Source of the DNA: Megalobrama amblycephala
Lineage: Eukaryota; Chordata; Actinopteri; Cypriniformes; Xenocyprididae
Reading direction: 5' to 3'
Assembly (NCBI RefSeq): GCF_018812025.1
Contig: NC_063045.1
Coordinates: forward strand, 2,189,112-2,253,111
DNA length: 64,000 nt
In this document: positions 1 to 11,049 of the stretch, one piece after another
Layout: each line of letters starts with the position of its first letter
Position numbering within the stretch: position 1 is the first letter of the stretch
The notes under the pieces: generated by a model
The model's input: the letters and a program-made list of their open reading frames with translations, nothing else
What the model was told of the DNA's origin: nothing
Databases searched by the model: none
Position numbers and translations under genes: made by a program

Positions 1-81
1 TTGATACAGATATAGCCAATGAAAATATAATATGCAGCAGCTTTTTCACGAAATTAAACCATATATATATATATATCTTAC

Positions 82-130
82 CAATCAGTCTCCACCAGCA
101 CAAACAGAACAAAACGAACATGTGAAACAT
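82..130 (-). CDS. Leader exon of an off-window CD2/SLAM-like Ig receptor (partial)
   Basis: Read on the minus strand, an ATG at 130 opens a 49-nt exon coding [17 protein letters not shown], a short hydrophobic signal peptide. It ends in phase 1 (a lone G) at 82, followed by the donor GTAAG. Length, phase and sequence closely match the leader exons at 53183-53231 and 59917-59959, which begin [11 protein letters not shown] and [11 protein letters not shown]. The remaining V, C2 and membrane exons would lie left of base 1, so the product cannot be defined further. By analogy with its two siblings it should be a V-C2-TM receptor of CD48/CD244 type. A chance hydrophobic ORF is possible, but the combined match of ATG, peptide, phase and donor makes that unlikely. 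Confidence 0.6.
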
Positions 131-462
131 TTTCTTCCGTCTGATGAAACCATCTGCTAAAAACACTCATGCTGGTGTGAATCCTCCCACGACAGAGTCT
201 GACCTTCCTAGTTTCACTTGCTCATTTGCATACGATAAAATGTCATAGCTCTGTTATTAATTTAACTGTTCTTAATGGATTCTTTATTAATATACATAAA
301 ACGGCGATAATGAAAACGACAGCTGTGGTTGCCAGCACTTTACTGTAAAAAAATACGGTAGCAACGTTTTAGGTTAAGGGGCAGCACTTAGTTTACTGTT
401 TATTTTACAGTTCAAAGACATACCATTTAAAGGTTTATTTTGTAATAATTCATAAGTGTTTA
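131..462. other. Upstream flank of the left-edge gene, no gene seen
   Basis: AT-rich sequence that would hold the promoter and 5' UTR of the minus-strand leader exon. No convincing TATA or initiator can be assigned. The stretch around 338-362 contains TGTAAAAAAATACGGTA, a piece of the repeat family described at 463-985. Confidence 0.3.
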
Positions 463-985
463 TTTCACACTGAAAAAAAATCTGTAAATTTACAGTAAAG
501 AAAACTTATTTCATTAACTGATATAATGCTACTTTACCAACCTATTGAAATACGTATATCCGTTTTGTACCTTTGTAACCACCGAACGCAGTGGAGATGA
601 GAGTCACATGATGAATTAAAGCTCATCACAAGCAGCTTTTCCACAAGCTGAGAATAATATTAATGTAAAGGAGACACAATTTCATTCACACAAACACTAA
701 ACACCATCATTGGTAACACATGAAATAAATGCAATAAACAATAATTTAACAACATTAGATGCACACTGTAAAAAATTACCGTGATTTTAATGGTAAAAGA
801 CTGTAAAAATGTTATGTTGAAAAACAGTTATTTGGTTCACAGACAGTTTCCATACTATATACGGTGAATAACTGTAATAGATCTAACGGTACATTTAATG
901 TAATTTTACGGTAAAAAAACATTGAATTTACTGTTTTTTGAAGTTGAAAAATTATGTCATTGTATAATTTACACACCTATGATAA
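463..985. repeat. Chimeric copy of a [19 protein letters not shown] MITE
   Basis: From 763 the sequence reads CACTGTAAAAAATTACCGTG and follows the left half of the fuller copy at 54927-55619 in the same orientation. Bases 463-762 instead match the right half of that copy in reverse complement. The two arms therefore meet back to back rather than as one ordinary element. Other degenerate copies lie at 19530-19915. It has no coding capacity. Confidence 0.5.
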
Positions 986-1890
986 TGATGATGAACATGC
1001 AGAGTCTCCACTGAAGACAGGAAACAGACCGCAGCAGGTTTCAGTTTGACTCAGAAGATGAACGGGTAAAACTGCTACTGTGAGATGGCAGACAGGTTAT
1101 ATTTATTTTTGTATACAACAAATTTGAAATCACTCGGTGTTGAATTATCATTTGTTTCCAGAACAGAATTACACATGAATCTACAGTGTTTTTAGGAGCA
1201 TATGAGGGAACAGAGAGATCAATGCACAAAAAATGCATAAACTCAGCAGTAAAAACATGAATCAGCATCTTAAATGCTTCACAAAAGGCACAATGTTTCA
1301 GGTTACAATGTATTTGTTACAAGGAAGTACAAAGAAAAACATGGCTGTTGGTGCCCTAGGAGAGATTTTAGATAGCGGCCCATTAAATAAATATATAAAT
1401 ACTTATCTTTCATATACAGTATTAACTGTAAATTACTATAATATGAACTTAGTAAAAATGAAGTAAATAGCCATAAACAACTAACAACTCTGTTAAAAAA
1501 AATAAAAATAACAAGAATTAACGTGTAAGAATTATCATTTCCCTCCATCTCTTGGACTCGGATGTGTGTCATTTCTTACATTGCAGGAGTGCACACTAAG
1601 GTTTAAATGAAACGCACTAATCCCTTGATCACTTTGAATTCACTATGGAGCTGATTTATTATTTAAACTCCTTTTCTACTTATGAATTTGTGTTATGCAC
1701 CTTTCTTGAGCAATGAGTGATATGACAATTTATTTGAAACATATTTGAAACATCAAAAAAAAAAAAAAAGTGTAATGAAAAAACAAACAAGAAATCTCCA
1801 GGAGCCTCCTCAAGTAAGCGTACCCTAAAAGAGAGACAGATTGACAGAAAGAGAATAAAAAGGGGAACAGACAATGGCATGTATGGTTAG
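986..1890. other. Intergenic AT-rich sequence, nothing recognised
   Basis: Short open frames occur on both strands, but none has a recognisable domain, splice context or homology to the Ig exons in the window. A poly(A) run lies at about 1755-1769. Confidence 0.3.
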
Positions 1891-2165
1891 TCAGATAGAT
1901 CTCAGGAATATGATCACATGAATGGTAACTCTGGTAAATGTTAACATCTGCAACCTTTGGCAGATTTCGATTGCTTTCGGGCCTGGTTTTTTCATCCCCA
2001 TCTCTGTCTGAAGTAGCTGCAGCCGTCTTTTGATGATCTTTTCAATCTCTCCATCTGATGCACTGGCAGTACTTGCATTTCTTTGCACTGATTTCACGAG
2101 TTCACACTTACAAATAAGTCAGGTTACTTAATTGGTAAACTTATTTGGCGTGCTGTCCGGGGAGA
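1891..2165 (-). pseudogene. Transposon-derived ORF fragment, probably Harbinger-like
   Basis: On the minus strand a charged, lysine/arginine-rich frame (containing EKIIKRRLQLLQTEMG) is open for about 68 codons. The DNA next to its start, at about 2095-2165 (GAGTTCACACTTACAAATAA ... GCGTGCTGTC ... GAGGGCTCCGAG), matches 43418-43512. That second site lies inside a terminal-inverted-repeat element with Harbinger-like ends. The fragment is therefore best read as a relic of the accessory or transposase gene of a larger member of that family. No catalytic motif is visible, and the family name rests only on the linked copy. Confidence 0.3.
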
Positions 2166-3355
2166 GGGCTCCGAGCTCGGTAATCGGCCCGAACACAGAG
2201 TACGGCTCATTTACACAGACTATTTAAAGCTCTTCATGTACATGTATTTACACCAAATAATGCATAATGTAAATAAACATCTCATTAGAGGGTGAAACTG
2301 CAATATCATCACAAAATCATTATTGTTGATTATTGCTCCTGATTTTGTGATAGTGATCATTACTGATGTTTCTGTAGTGGAAAAAGCATGTCATATTCTG
2401 ACTACAGACAAAGCAATAAGAATAGTTTATGAATTTAGTAGAAAATTAAGACTTCACATTGGTTAGTTTAGTATCTGGTGTCCAGCAGATTTAGCTCAAA
2501 CCAGCTCCAAAACGCCTGCCTGGAAGATTTCAGTAATCCTGAAGAGTTTGATTAGCTGATTCAGGTGTGTTTAATTAGGGTTGCTGTGTCCGAAATCGCC
2601 CCTTATACCCTTAAATACGGCAATATTTGAGGGCACAGCCATTTGTAGTGGTGCCCGAAACCATAGGTGGGCGATGTTGAGTGCACTCATTCAATCCCAT
2701 GATGCACTGTGAGAATCGCGAGCTGAATGAGTTCCCGTGTCTCGCCAGGAGATGGCGCCCGCAGCTGAAACAATCATCCATTCAATTCCAAATCCGCGCT
2801 GGTCCAGCATAATTTCACAGGTATAAGGTCATTTTTAATTCATCATTATAATAATTTAATTAAGCTTGGTTTGTACATGCTATTTTTCATGGCAGAGTTC
2901 CACATAAATATTCATTAATACTGGACCTGCCAGATTGCTACGTTTCAAATTATTATTAAATGCAGCAGATAAGGGAAGACTAATATTACATGTATAGGAA
3001 TTTATAAAAAAAGAACTGATAGGGAAAGGATATATTGTTTAAGTTTATGGGTCACTGCTCAACCTAAACTGGTCTGGCTTGGCCACATCTCACCTAAAAT
3101 CAGACCAGCACTTGTGGGCCGTAATTGGGCCGAATGTGGCTTTAATGTGCCAAATCCGCACAACAAAGCCTAGCTAAATCTGGTAACCATTATTGGACCA
3201 GAGGCTGCCAGAACACAGTACACAGCCGACACTCAGCGCTAACAGCCTGGGCAGTGTTGCAACATTTAGGGAGTCACCCGGCTCGTCCCTACACAAACAC
3301 CTGCGTCTCCAGTAAGGTAGAACAACACATTTATGGGAGGTGTTGAGTGTTGAAA
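2166..3355. other. Intergenic repeats and upstream region of the one-V receptor
   Basis: Holds several dispersed fish repeat fragments: a 'caggtgtgtttaattaggg' hAT-MITE-like piece at 2480-2580, a TGTCCGAAATCG repeat at about 2588-2780, and a piece rich in GGGCCG/CCAAATC motifs at 3061-3240 that resembles 63480-63640. The last roughly 100 bases before 3356 would contain the 5' UTR and promoter of the next gene, but no defined box can be assigned. Confidence 0.35.
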
Positions 3356-5088
3356 ATGAAGCTTCTCTTTAATTTGTTCGCGGTTATCTTGTGTTTACTC
3401 GACCAGGGTAAGATATTTATCTCTCTCTCAATCAACGATAAAAACAAACGACGAAAGTTTGCTCTAATCACTTTGTTTGATAGAAAATCGTTACGCGTAG
3501 GGTGTGATAAAATGTGGACATAACACTGATTTTTAAGGTTTTAGATGCATTTCTGAGGATACAATCGAGGTTTGCCAAAAACATAGTAAACCTAAGCAAA
3601 TCAATAGAAACTATTGGCGCCAGAGATCTGTATGGTTTGCTTTGGAATTATAATTCTTTTGAGCGGTTTCAGTGATGTGAAAAGGTGGAAAAGCGAGGTA
3701 AAAATAATGTAAACGGGGTCCCTGTGAGCTAGTGTTCATGTCTAGATAAAAGTAATAAAGTAGTAGCTACCTTGTAGTAAAAGTATAGGCTACCTTGAAT
3801 GTAATGTGTCACTTTGGATCTGGCATAAAATGTTTAAAAATGCGTTATTTAAATGGGATATTTAAATGGGATAGGTGTACAGTGAAAGTTTGTAAATCTC
3901 TTGCAGAATCTACAAAATGTTAATTATTTTAACAAAATAACAGGGATCATACAAAATACATTATTTAGTACTGTCCTGAATAATCTCTTTTACATAAAAT
4001 GTTTACATAGTCCACAAGACATACAATATATATTAAATTATTAAATATTGTAAAAATAATTAACATTTTGATATATTCACAGTGCTGCTTGAAAGTTTGT
4101 GAACCCCTTGCAAAATCTGCAAAATTAATTATTTTAACTAATATATATATATTACAGTACAGTCCAAAAGTTTGGAACCACTACGATTTTTAATGTTTTT
4201 AAAAGAAGTTTCGTCTGCTCACCAAGGCTACATTTATTTAATTAAAAATACAGTAAAAACAGCAATATTGTGAAATATTATTACAATTTCAAATAACTGT
4301 TTTCTATTTGAATATATTTCACAAAGTAATTTATTCCTGTGATGGCAAAGCTGAATTTTCAGCATCATTACTCCAGTCTTCAGTGTCACATGATCCTTCA
4401 GAAATCATTTTAATATGCTGATCTGCTGCTCAAGAAACATTTAATGTGTACAATTGTACAAAATATTTGTGTACAATATTTTTTTTCAGGATTATTTGAT
4501 GAATAGAAAGTTCAAAAGAACAGTGTTTATCTGAAATCTAATATTTTGTAACATTATAAATGTCTTTACTGCCACTTTTGATTGATTTAATGCATCCTTG
4601 CATTAAAGTATTCATTTCTTTAATTTCTTTTCAAAAAAATAAAAATAAAAATTCTTACTGACCCCAAACTTTTGAACGGTAGTGTATAATGCTACAGAAG
4701 CTTTGTATTTCAGATAAATGCTGTTCTTTTGAACTTTCTATTCATCAAGGAATCCTGAAAAAAAAATTACACAACTGTTTTCAACATTGAAAATAATCAT
4801 AAATGTTTATTGAGCAGCAAATCAGCATATTAGAATGATTTCTGAAGGATCATGTGACACTGAAGACTGGAGTAATGATGCTGAAAATTCAGCTTTGCCA
4901 TCACAGGAATAAATTACTTTGTGAAATATATTCAAATAGAAAACAGTTATTTGAAATTGTAATAATATTTCACAATATTGCTGTTTTTACTGTATTTTTA
5001 ATTAAATAAATGTAGCCTTGGCGAGCAGACGACACTTCTTTTAAAAACATTAAAAATCTTAGTGGTTCCAAACTTTTGGACTGTACTG

Positions 5089-5127
<39 letters not shown>

Positions 5128-6529
5128 TGAAAAACATGTTATGTCATGTTATGAAAAACATTACATTAATTTTTTGAGTCTATATTTTCACATACTTTTC
5201 TGAATTAATGTATCCCTGCTTATTAATGTTATCTGATCATTTAACAAGAACCATCTGAACATGAGAACAGAGAGAGGTCAGAGGTTTAGAAACAAAAAAA
5301 TGCTATTGTTTTCATCATCAGCTGTTGGTTTGTGTTTCAGGTGTTACTGCTGCTGAGCTAGAACAAATCAAGAGAAAAAGTGGAGAAACTGGCACTTTAT
5401 ATACTGGTGTATTAAGAAAACCAAGTGATGTGATCATCTGGTATTTTAATGACAATGTTGTCATTGTAGTCACTCCCACGTATAGCTGTACAGATGTTCA
5501 GTGCAAAAATGGTGATTGGAGATTCAGAAACAGACTGGAGCTGGATAATCAGACTGGATCTTTGACCATCAGAGAGCTCACATTCAGTGACTCTGGAGTT
5601 TTTACACTAAAGATCAACAGCAGCGTCGAAAAGAGTTTCGAAGTTGATGTCAATCGTGAGTACCATTTAGTCATTGAGTGCTTTCTTTTGCAGTTTAAGC
5701 CCTGGGTATACTTTTTTAAAGCGTACACTAGTGTACATGCACGGTCGAACGCACAGCCTTGCAAAGTATACTTCATTTGACTCGTACACATACACAGATG
5801 GCAGTTTTGAGCAATCTCGCCATGAGTTACAACCCATGTAAACATCTTTGAATTTTTTCATGCTAGTTGTATAAATAAGAGTACTTTCTAACCTCTTCGC
5901 ACAATCTCTCATCTATGTAGGCCTCAGTTGTCGCTGTAGCTTGCATGCGTTCCGGTCTGATCTGTTTATGCAGTTTTTCTTTGACTACCTTGTGAATCGA
6001 CGCCCCCAGGGCACAGTTGCCACCTTGTGGATAAACTAATTAATGCAAAAACAATCAAACGCACATGTGCGATTTGCCTTTACAAGTACGCACGGTTACA
6101 AAATCTGGCGGTGCTCGTACAGTACACGAGTACTCCTCTGATGACGAATGAGGGTGTATTTTAATAATTTTATGCTTACACCGTGGCCTGTTTGACAAAT
6201 TAAGTCATGACTCAGAATTAAAATAGAATTTAGATAATATTAATCATCATGCATGTAAAGTTGCATAATTTTCACAACAAATGTGCTGTTTTCAAGACTT
6301 TCAAGAAATTCTTAAAGGTACACTATGCAACTTTTTTTTGTTCAAAATTAACAAAATCTTAACAAAATTAAAGTTGGAAATATGGGTCTTTTATAAAGTG
6401 AATTTTACATAAAAAGCTGTTTTGTATAAAAATAAATATTTATATAATTTTAAAAAGATATGATAAATCCTCCAAAAACTGCACAAATGTGGAGTAAAAA
6501 CATTAATAAACAGAGTAAAATTACATTTG

Positions 6530-6625
<96 letters not shown>

Positions 6626-7078
6626 CCCAAAGACCCTGAGTGTACACCCCAAACAAACAGCGCCTAAGGGTTAACATTGACAAAGTAGAAAGGTCTAATT
6701 ATCAGTAAAATCAGTTGTCAGTCAATCACTTGTAATAATGTCTGTCTGTCATTTCAGCTCCAGATCTGTCTTCAAGTACTGTAACACAAATATATGCTGG
6801 CATGTTTGGTGGTGTTGTTGTTTCTTATATTGTTGTCAGTATTTCTGTTATGCTGGTGGCTGTAATCATAACTGGTGGTGTGATTTACTGTTGCCACGGA
6901 AAAAGAGAGAATGGCAAGTATTACACAAGCAATATGTAATTTATTGTGCTAAAAGAGTTTAAGTAAAAATGTGTAGATTCTATATGCATTTTTATTCTAA
7001 TTTACCAAAGTAATGTGTGTTTAATTGAGTTTTTTTTTTTTTTTTTAAACAGACATCAGGATACAGCGCAATAATTAG
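3356..7078 (+). CDS. Single-V-domain CD2/SLAM-like membrane receptor
   Basis: Four exons assemble in phase. 3356-3407 codes the leader [17 protein letters not shown]. 5341-5655 codes one V-type Ig domain (W in the C strand, then [17 protein letters not shown] and a final D-S-G-V-F). 6758-6914 codes a short stalk and a transmembrane segment ending in YCCHGKREN. 7053-7078 is a 26-nt tail exon ending in TAG. The V domain lacks the canonical B- and F-strand cysteines, as CD2-family D1 domains do, but has an extra C-x(4)-C pair in the C'-D region. The membrane exon ends AATG|GCAAGT, so intron 3 appears to be GC-AG; paralogous exons have GTAAGT or GTAACT there. The tail is about 14 residues with no tyrosine motif. 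An alternative last exon lies at 11050-11102. The role as a leukocyte receptor is inferred from family resemblance. Confidence 0.68.
4154..5088. mobile_element. Foldback MITE in intron 1 of the one-V gene
   Basis: Starts CAGTACAGTCCAAAAGTTTG and ends with its near-perfect reverse complement CAAACTTTTGGACTGTACTG. Arms of about 290 bp or more pair with each other (for example 4321-4440 against 4800-4920). It has no ORF. TA-rich DNA flanks both ends, with (TA)n at 5089-5122 directly after the right end. The superfamily is not certain. Confidence 0.75.
5089..5122. repeat. (TA)n microsatellite
   Basis: Alternating TA directly after the foldback element terminus. Confidence 0.9.
5690..6160. repeat. 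Dispersed repeat of about 450 bp in intron 2, inverted copy at 50.8-51.3 kb
   Basis: Bases from CCCTGGGTATAC to about TGGCGGTGCTCG are the reverse complement of 50830-51285, sharing blocks such as GCCTCAGTTGTCGCTGTAGC and GGCACAGTTGCCACCTTGTG. Both ends carry GTACACGAGT/GTGTACATGCAC-like sequences that may be terminal inverted repeats. It begins only about 35 bp after the V-exon donor. No coding sequence is seen. Confidence 0.65.
6533..6622. repeat. (TA)n microsatellite, about 45 units
   Basis: Uninterrupted alternating TA in intron 2 of the one-V gene. The poly-(Ile-Tyr) frame across it is a composition artefact. Confidence 0.95.
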
Positions 7079-7260
7079 GTAAGATGTTATGAGCACTGAC
7101 TGTTTGAAAACAGATTTAAGAGACAACACTTATTCAGACTTGACATTAACAAGAACTGACAGAGAACTGAACAGAACCAGGGATATATATACACGGGTAA
7201 CAAGAGAACTCAATTAGACACAGGTGGCGATAATCAATAACTAAGGGAACACTGGCAATG

Positions 7261-7697
7261 CTGCGTTCCACTCCAGTTTTAGACACGATCGCGAACTTCC
7301 CTAAACACTTCCCCTCGGGGGAATGCCGCCATTTGAAGTGCGTCACCGTGAAGTGGACAAATTTATATGGACACGTTTTTTGAAAGCGAGTTTAGTCAAG
7401 TTACCCCACCACAAACAACTCTATGATATATTAATTGTTTTTTAAACATTTAAAACACACATATATACATATAGAATGCTGTATTAAACAATTTTGCAAG
7501 GGGAAAAAATAAATAATAAATCAGCTCCATTGCGGATTCCAAGTGATCAAGGGCTTAGGACGTTCCAGTTCAGCCCATTGCAAGGGTTCAGCCAGTAGTG
7601 GGCACTCGTTCAACATAAGCAATGACGTACATCTGAGTCAACGAGACCGAGTGAAGTTAGCGAGGGAAGGGGATTTAAAAACCGAACTGGAACGCAG
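7261..7697. mobile_element. Terminal-inverted-repeat element, CTGCGTTCCA ends
   Basis: Begins CTGCGTTCCACTCCAGTTTT and ends AACCGAACTGGAACGCAG, an imperfect inverted pair. It is about 440 bp with no ORF. The termini resemble those of the element at 12297-12903, so both may belong to one nonautonomous DNA transposon family. Confidence 0.5.
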
Positions 7698-8134
7698 CCT
7701 AGGAAACTAGGGGTTTGTCTCAATCAGCTCCCTAGTTCAGTAGTCAGGGCACTGATCAGGGAGTCAGCCATTTTAAGGACTGTCTCAATCGCAGAATCCT
7801 TGTAGGGCACTGAAACGTTCATTCCCTAAAGAGTCCCACAATGCACTATGAAAACCAGGGAGCATCGATGCTCACTATGCTCCCTTAAAGGAAGTTCTGA
7901 AGATTGAAACTTAAAGGGTTAGTTCACCCAAAAATGAAAATTCTGTCATTTATTACTTACCCTCATGCCGTTCCACACCCGTAAGACCTTTGCTAATCTT
8001 CGGAACACAAATTAACATATTTTTGTTGAAATCCTATGGCTCCGTGAGGCCTACATAAGGAGCAATGACATTTCCTTTCTCAAGATCCATAAAGGTACTA
8101 AAACATATTTAAATCAGTTCATGTGAGTACAGTG

Positions 8135-9307
8135 CAGGCCCGGCTCCACGGGGGGGCCAGGGTGGGCCTGGCCCACCCAATCAGAGGCTTGGCCCACCCA
8201 GAGCCATAGAGAGTACAGTATCCATATGACAGCGACTTCACGCACATCGCAGCCTCCTGTCACTCACTCAGCGCAGCGGCAGGCCTCGAGACTCTCGTTC
8301 GGTCCGGTTGAAGCGTTTTTGTTATGATAACAACTGATACGACAACTTTAGCATTCATTCATTCAGTGTTTCCCATTAATGACCCTGTGCGCCGCCACCG
8401 TTTCATAATGAACCGAAAATTTAAAACATAAATGGTCTCTACATTGTATTTTGCCAATTAACTAAAATCGAAACCGTAATGGCTTTGTGCCTTAATAAAG
8501 CACCAAAATATATACAGTGATTAAGTATTTACTATTTAGTCTGTTTGTGCTGCGTGTTTTAAAGAGAAGTGCGCACTTTGCTCACACGATTAGCTGGCGA
8601 TTTGGTGATCAAAATTAAAGCTCAAGGATTAGAAATTGGCTACAAACTAGTATTTTAATTTTCCTATACGTTGTGTAAAGTAGCCTAACCAATATATATA
8701 TATATATATATTAGATTGCATTTGTTACAATAGCCTATATGGATATTACTGTCATGTATGTATTATTATTTTATTGTTATAATTGTTTGGCATCCTAAAA
8801 CACCTAAAACGATGTAGACTTTATATCACAACTAAAAAGATGTTTGAGCCCTCTTTAATGTCCAGGTACAAGTCAATGTTGTTTCTTTGGTCAATTTGCA
8901 CACTGTACATGAGTTGAAGCTCTTAATTTTGAGCTTCCAAAGTGCACCAGATTGATGCATTTAACCTTAAAATGTACAAAATTTTCTTACGGGGGTGCAT
9001 GCCCCCGGACCCCCCTAGAGGAGGTATTGGACAAAAGTTCTAATTTCGTACAGTATAAACAGCTCGTGCAAAACATTTTAAATAATAAATGTTGCAAATA
9101 TTATTTGTGTTATCTCACATTATATTTTGTAATGTGATTTTTCAAAATAGTATAATAGTTTATAACAATAACAAACAACCCTAACAATTGCCTTATCTAT
9201 ATCAATAGACATGTGAGATTAAAGCATTAAAGCCCCCCACCAATCCGACCGGCCCACCTGGAATATCATTTGGCCCACCTTTCATCTCATATCTGGAGCC
9301 GGGCCTG
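8135..9307. mobile_element. Nonautonomous hAT element with perfect 8-bp target duplication
   Basis: Terminal inverted repeats CAGGCCCGGCTCCA (8135) and its complement TGGAGCCGGGCCTG (ending 9307) are flanked on both sides by GTACAGTG (8127-8134 and 9308-9315). An 8-bp duplication with CA...TG ends is diagnostic of hAT transposons. The 1,173-bp body contains a GGGGGTGCATGCCCCCGGAC palindromic GC-rich stretch near 8992 and no transposase. Confidence 0.88.
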
Positions 9308-9448
9308 GTACAGTGGCTCAATATTAATATTATAAAGCGACGAGAATATTTTTGTTGCACCAAAAAAAACTAAGTAACGACTTATATGGTGGCTGATTTC
9401 AGTACACTGCTTCAGGAAGCTTCGGAGCACAAATGAATCAGTGTGTCG

Positions 9449-9914
9449 AATCAGAATACAGTCACGTATTGTTTTTAAAACTCTCACATTAACATACAAA
9501 GCTATACATGGAACAGCCCCTTCTTATATTTGTGACCTAGTGACCCGTTACACGCCTTCTCGTTTCCTTCGGTCTGCTGATTCTCTTACTCTTCAACAGC
9601 CTCCCTCTAGATTAAAATCTATGGGAGAGAGAGCTTTCTCTGTTGCTGCACCCAGGTTATGGAATGTGCTTCCCGTTGCTGTTAGAGATGCTCACACACT
9701 AGCCAGTTTTAAGAAGCTGTTAAAAACTCATCTTATTAAAATTGCTTTTATGGACTGTCAGTAATATTTGGTGTTGTACTGTAATGATTATTTTAGGATT
9801 TAAAGTTTCTACTTTGTATTACATTTATTGTAGTTTTGTATTTTATTTGTTTGTAGCGCTTTGGGTTCTAGAAAAGCGCATTATAAATAAAATGTATTAT
9901 TATTATTATTATTT
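9449..9914 (+). mobile_element. 5'-truncated L2-like LINE with ATT-repeat tail
   Basis: A frame from about 9441 to 9764 codes the C-terminal end typical of fish L2-clade reverse transcriptases: TYKAIHGTAPSYICDLV, then FSVAAPRLWNVLP, then SFKKLLKTHL. It is followed by a short 3' UTR with GCGCTTTGGGTTCTAGAAAA and a (ATT)n tail at about 9893-9914. Only the last roughly 100 codons of ORF2 remain, so it is a dead 5'-truncated insertion. It lies in the left arm of the foldback MITE, whose sequence resumes at about 9915. Confidence 0.8.
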
Positions 9915-10336
9915 AGCTATTCGGAGCGCCAAAGTCACATGATTTCAGCAGTTTGACGCGTGATCTGAATCATGATTCGACACGCTGATTCATTTATGCT
10001 CCGATGCTTCATGAAGCAGTGTTTTGAAATCAGCCATCACTAAATAAGTTTTTTTTTTTTTTTTTTTTTTTCAAAAATATTCTCATTGCTTTATAATATT
10101 AATATTGAACCACTGTACTCACATGAACTGATTTAAATATGTTTTTAGTACATTAATGGATCTTGAAAGAGGAAATGTCATTGCTCCCTATGCAGGCCTC
10201 ACGGAGCCATCGGATTTCAACTAAAATATCTTAATTTGTGTTCCGAAGATGAACGAAGGGTCTTACGGGTGTGGAACGACATGAGGGTGAGTAATAAATG
10301 ACAGAATTTTCATTGTTGGGTGAACTAACCCTTTAA

Positions 10337-11049
10337 GTTTCATGTGAGTCAACACACTACACATAACGAAGCTCAATAGTTTTAAAAATCAGCATAAACA
10401 TACATCTTTAAACGGGTAATGAACATAATCTAGCCAACATTTATAATTTATTTACGGCTGAAAGGTTGCACGTATATGTAACAAGCAAATTATTTATCAT
10501 AATGTACTTTAAATAATATTCAAGTAATGTCAAGATATCGGCTCTGTTGTTGTTCATAAATACCAGTAGTGATGTTGTACAATGAGGATGTTGTCACGTC
10601 ACAGGGAATAGAGTCATAAGTGTCCCAATGTGTAGTGAACCAGCGTCCTTTACTGTCCTTAATAGTGCCCGATTTCGTGTACACGATATACTGATTCACG
10701 AGCTCGGGAGCTGATTGAGACGCACAACATGGGTCAGCTTACAATATCTGGGAACACAGGCAAACAGGAACAGGGAAAACGGAACCAAAAACACAGTGAA
10801 TCTAAATAGACATTGAAATAACCCTGACAGGCATAAATGCATTTACACGGCACTTTGAACAGTATACCAGGGGTGAGGTGGGTCAGAGCAGGCATAATTT
10901 AGTCAGGCTTTTATGCGGCATTACATCTTTACACAGGATTGTGAGCAGGCGCAGATCAGCCCTAACTCAGCTGTGTAAATATGCCTTAAAGACATTGTGT
11001 AACAAAAATATATTTTTATGTTTGTCATCTCAAACATGTTTTCTTTCAG
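10337..11049. other. Repeat flank and intron-like sequence before a candidate last exon
   Basis: Up to 10721 this is the right arm of the outer nested element. The remainder (10722-11049) shows no repeat I recognise and ends in a polypyrimidine tract and AG (TTTTCTTTCAG), a good splice acceptor at 11049. Confidence 0.35.

Larger units (their letters stand above)
7911..10336. mobile_element. TTAA-flanked foldback MITE, split by two later insertions
   Basis: Left terminus TTAAAGGGTTAGTTCACCCA, right terminus TGGGTGAACTAACCCTTTAA. The arms are long and complementary through TGACATTTCCTTTCTCAAGATCC at left and its complement near 10160-10185. The TTAA at both edges suggests a piggyBac-like target site. 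A short copy of the same family lies at 24639-24959. The left arm is interrupted by a hAT element (8135-9307) and an LINE tail (9449-9914). Confidence 0.75.
7717..10721. mobile_element. Outer layer of a transposon nest
   Basis: The left end GTCTCAATCAGCTCCC (7717) is matched in reverse by GGGAGCTGATTGAGAC (10706-10721). Enclosed are the TTAA-flanked foldback element at 7911-10336 and, within that, a hAT element and an LINE fragment. Without the inserted DNA the outer element would be about 580 bp. Confidence 0.5.

Noticed and set aside
1233..1572. Short open frames on both strands
   Set aside because: No domain, splice context or paralogue in the window; AT-rich chance frames.
6391..6630. 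Open frame of alternating Ile-Tyr on the minus strand
   Set aside because: It is the translation of a (TA)n microsatellite; the same artefact occurs at 15445-15690 and 56778-56978.
10878..11049. Upstream part of a 74-codon frame ending at 11102
   Set aside because: The part before 11050 is intron-like. Only the piece after the TTTCTTTCAG acceptor has a paralogue at 15052, so the whole frame is not a gene.
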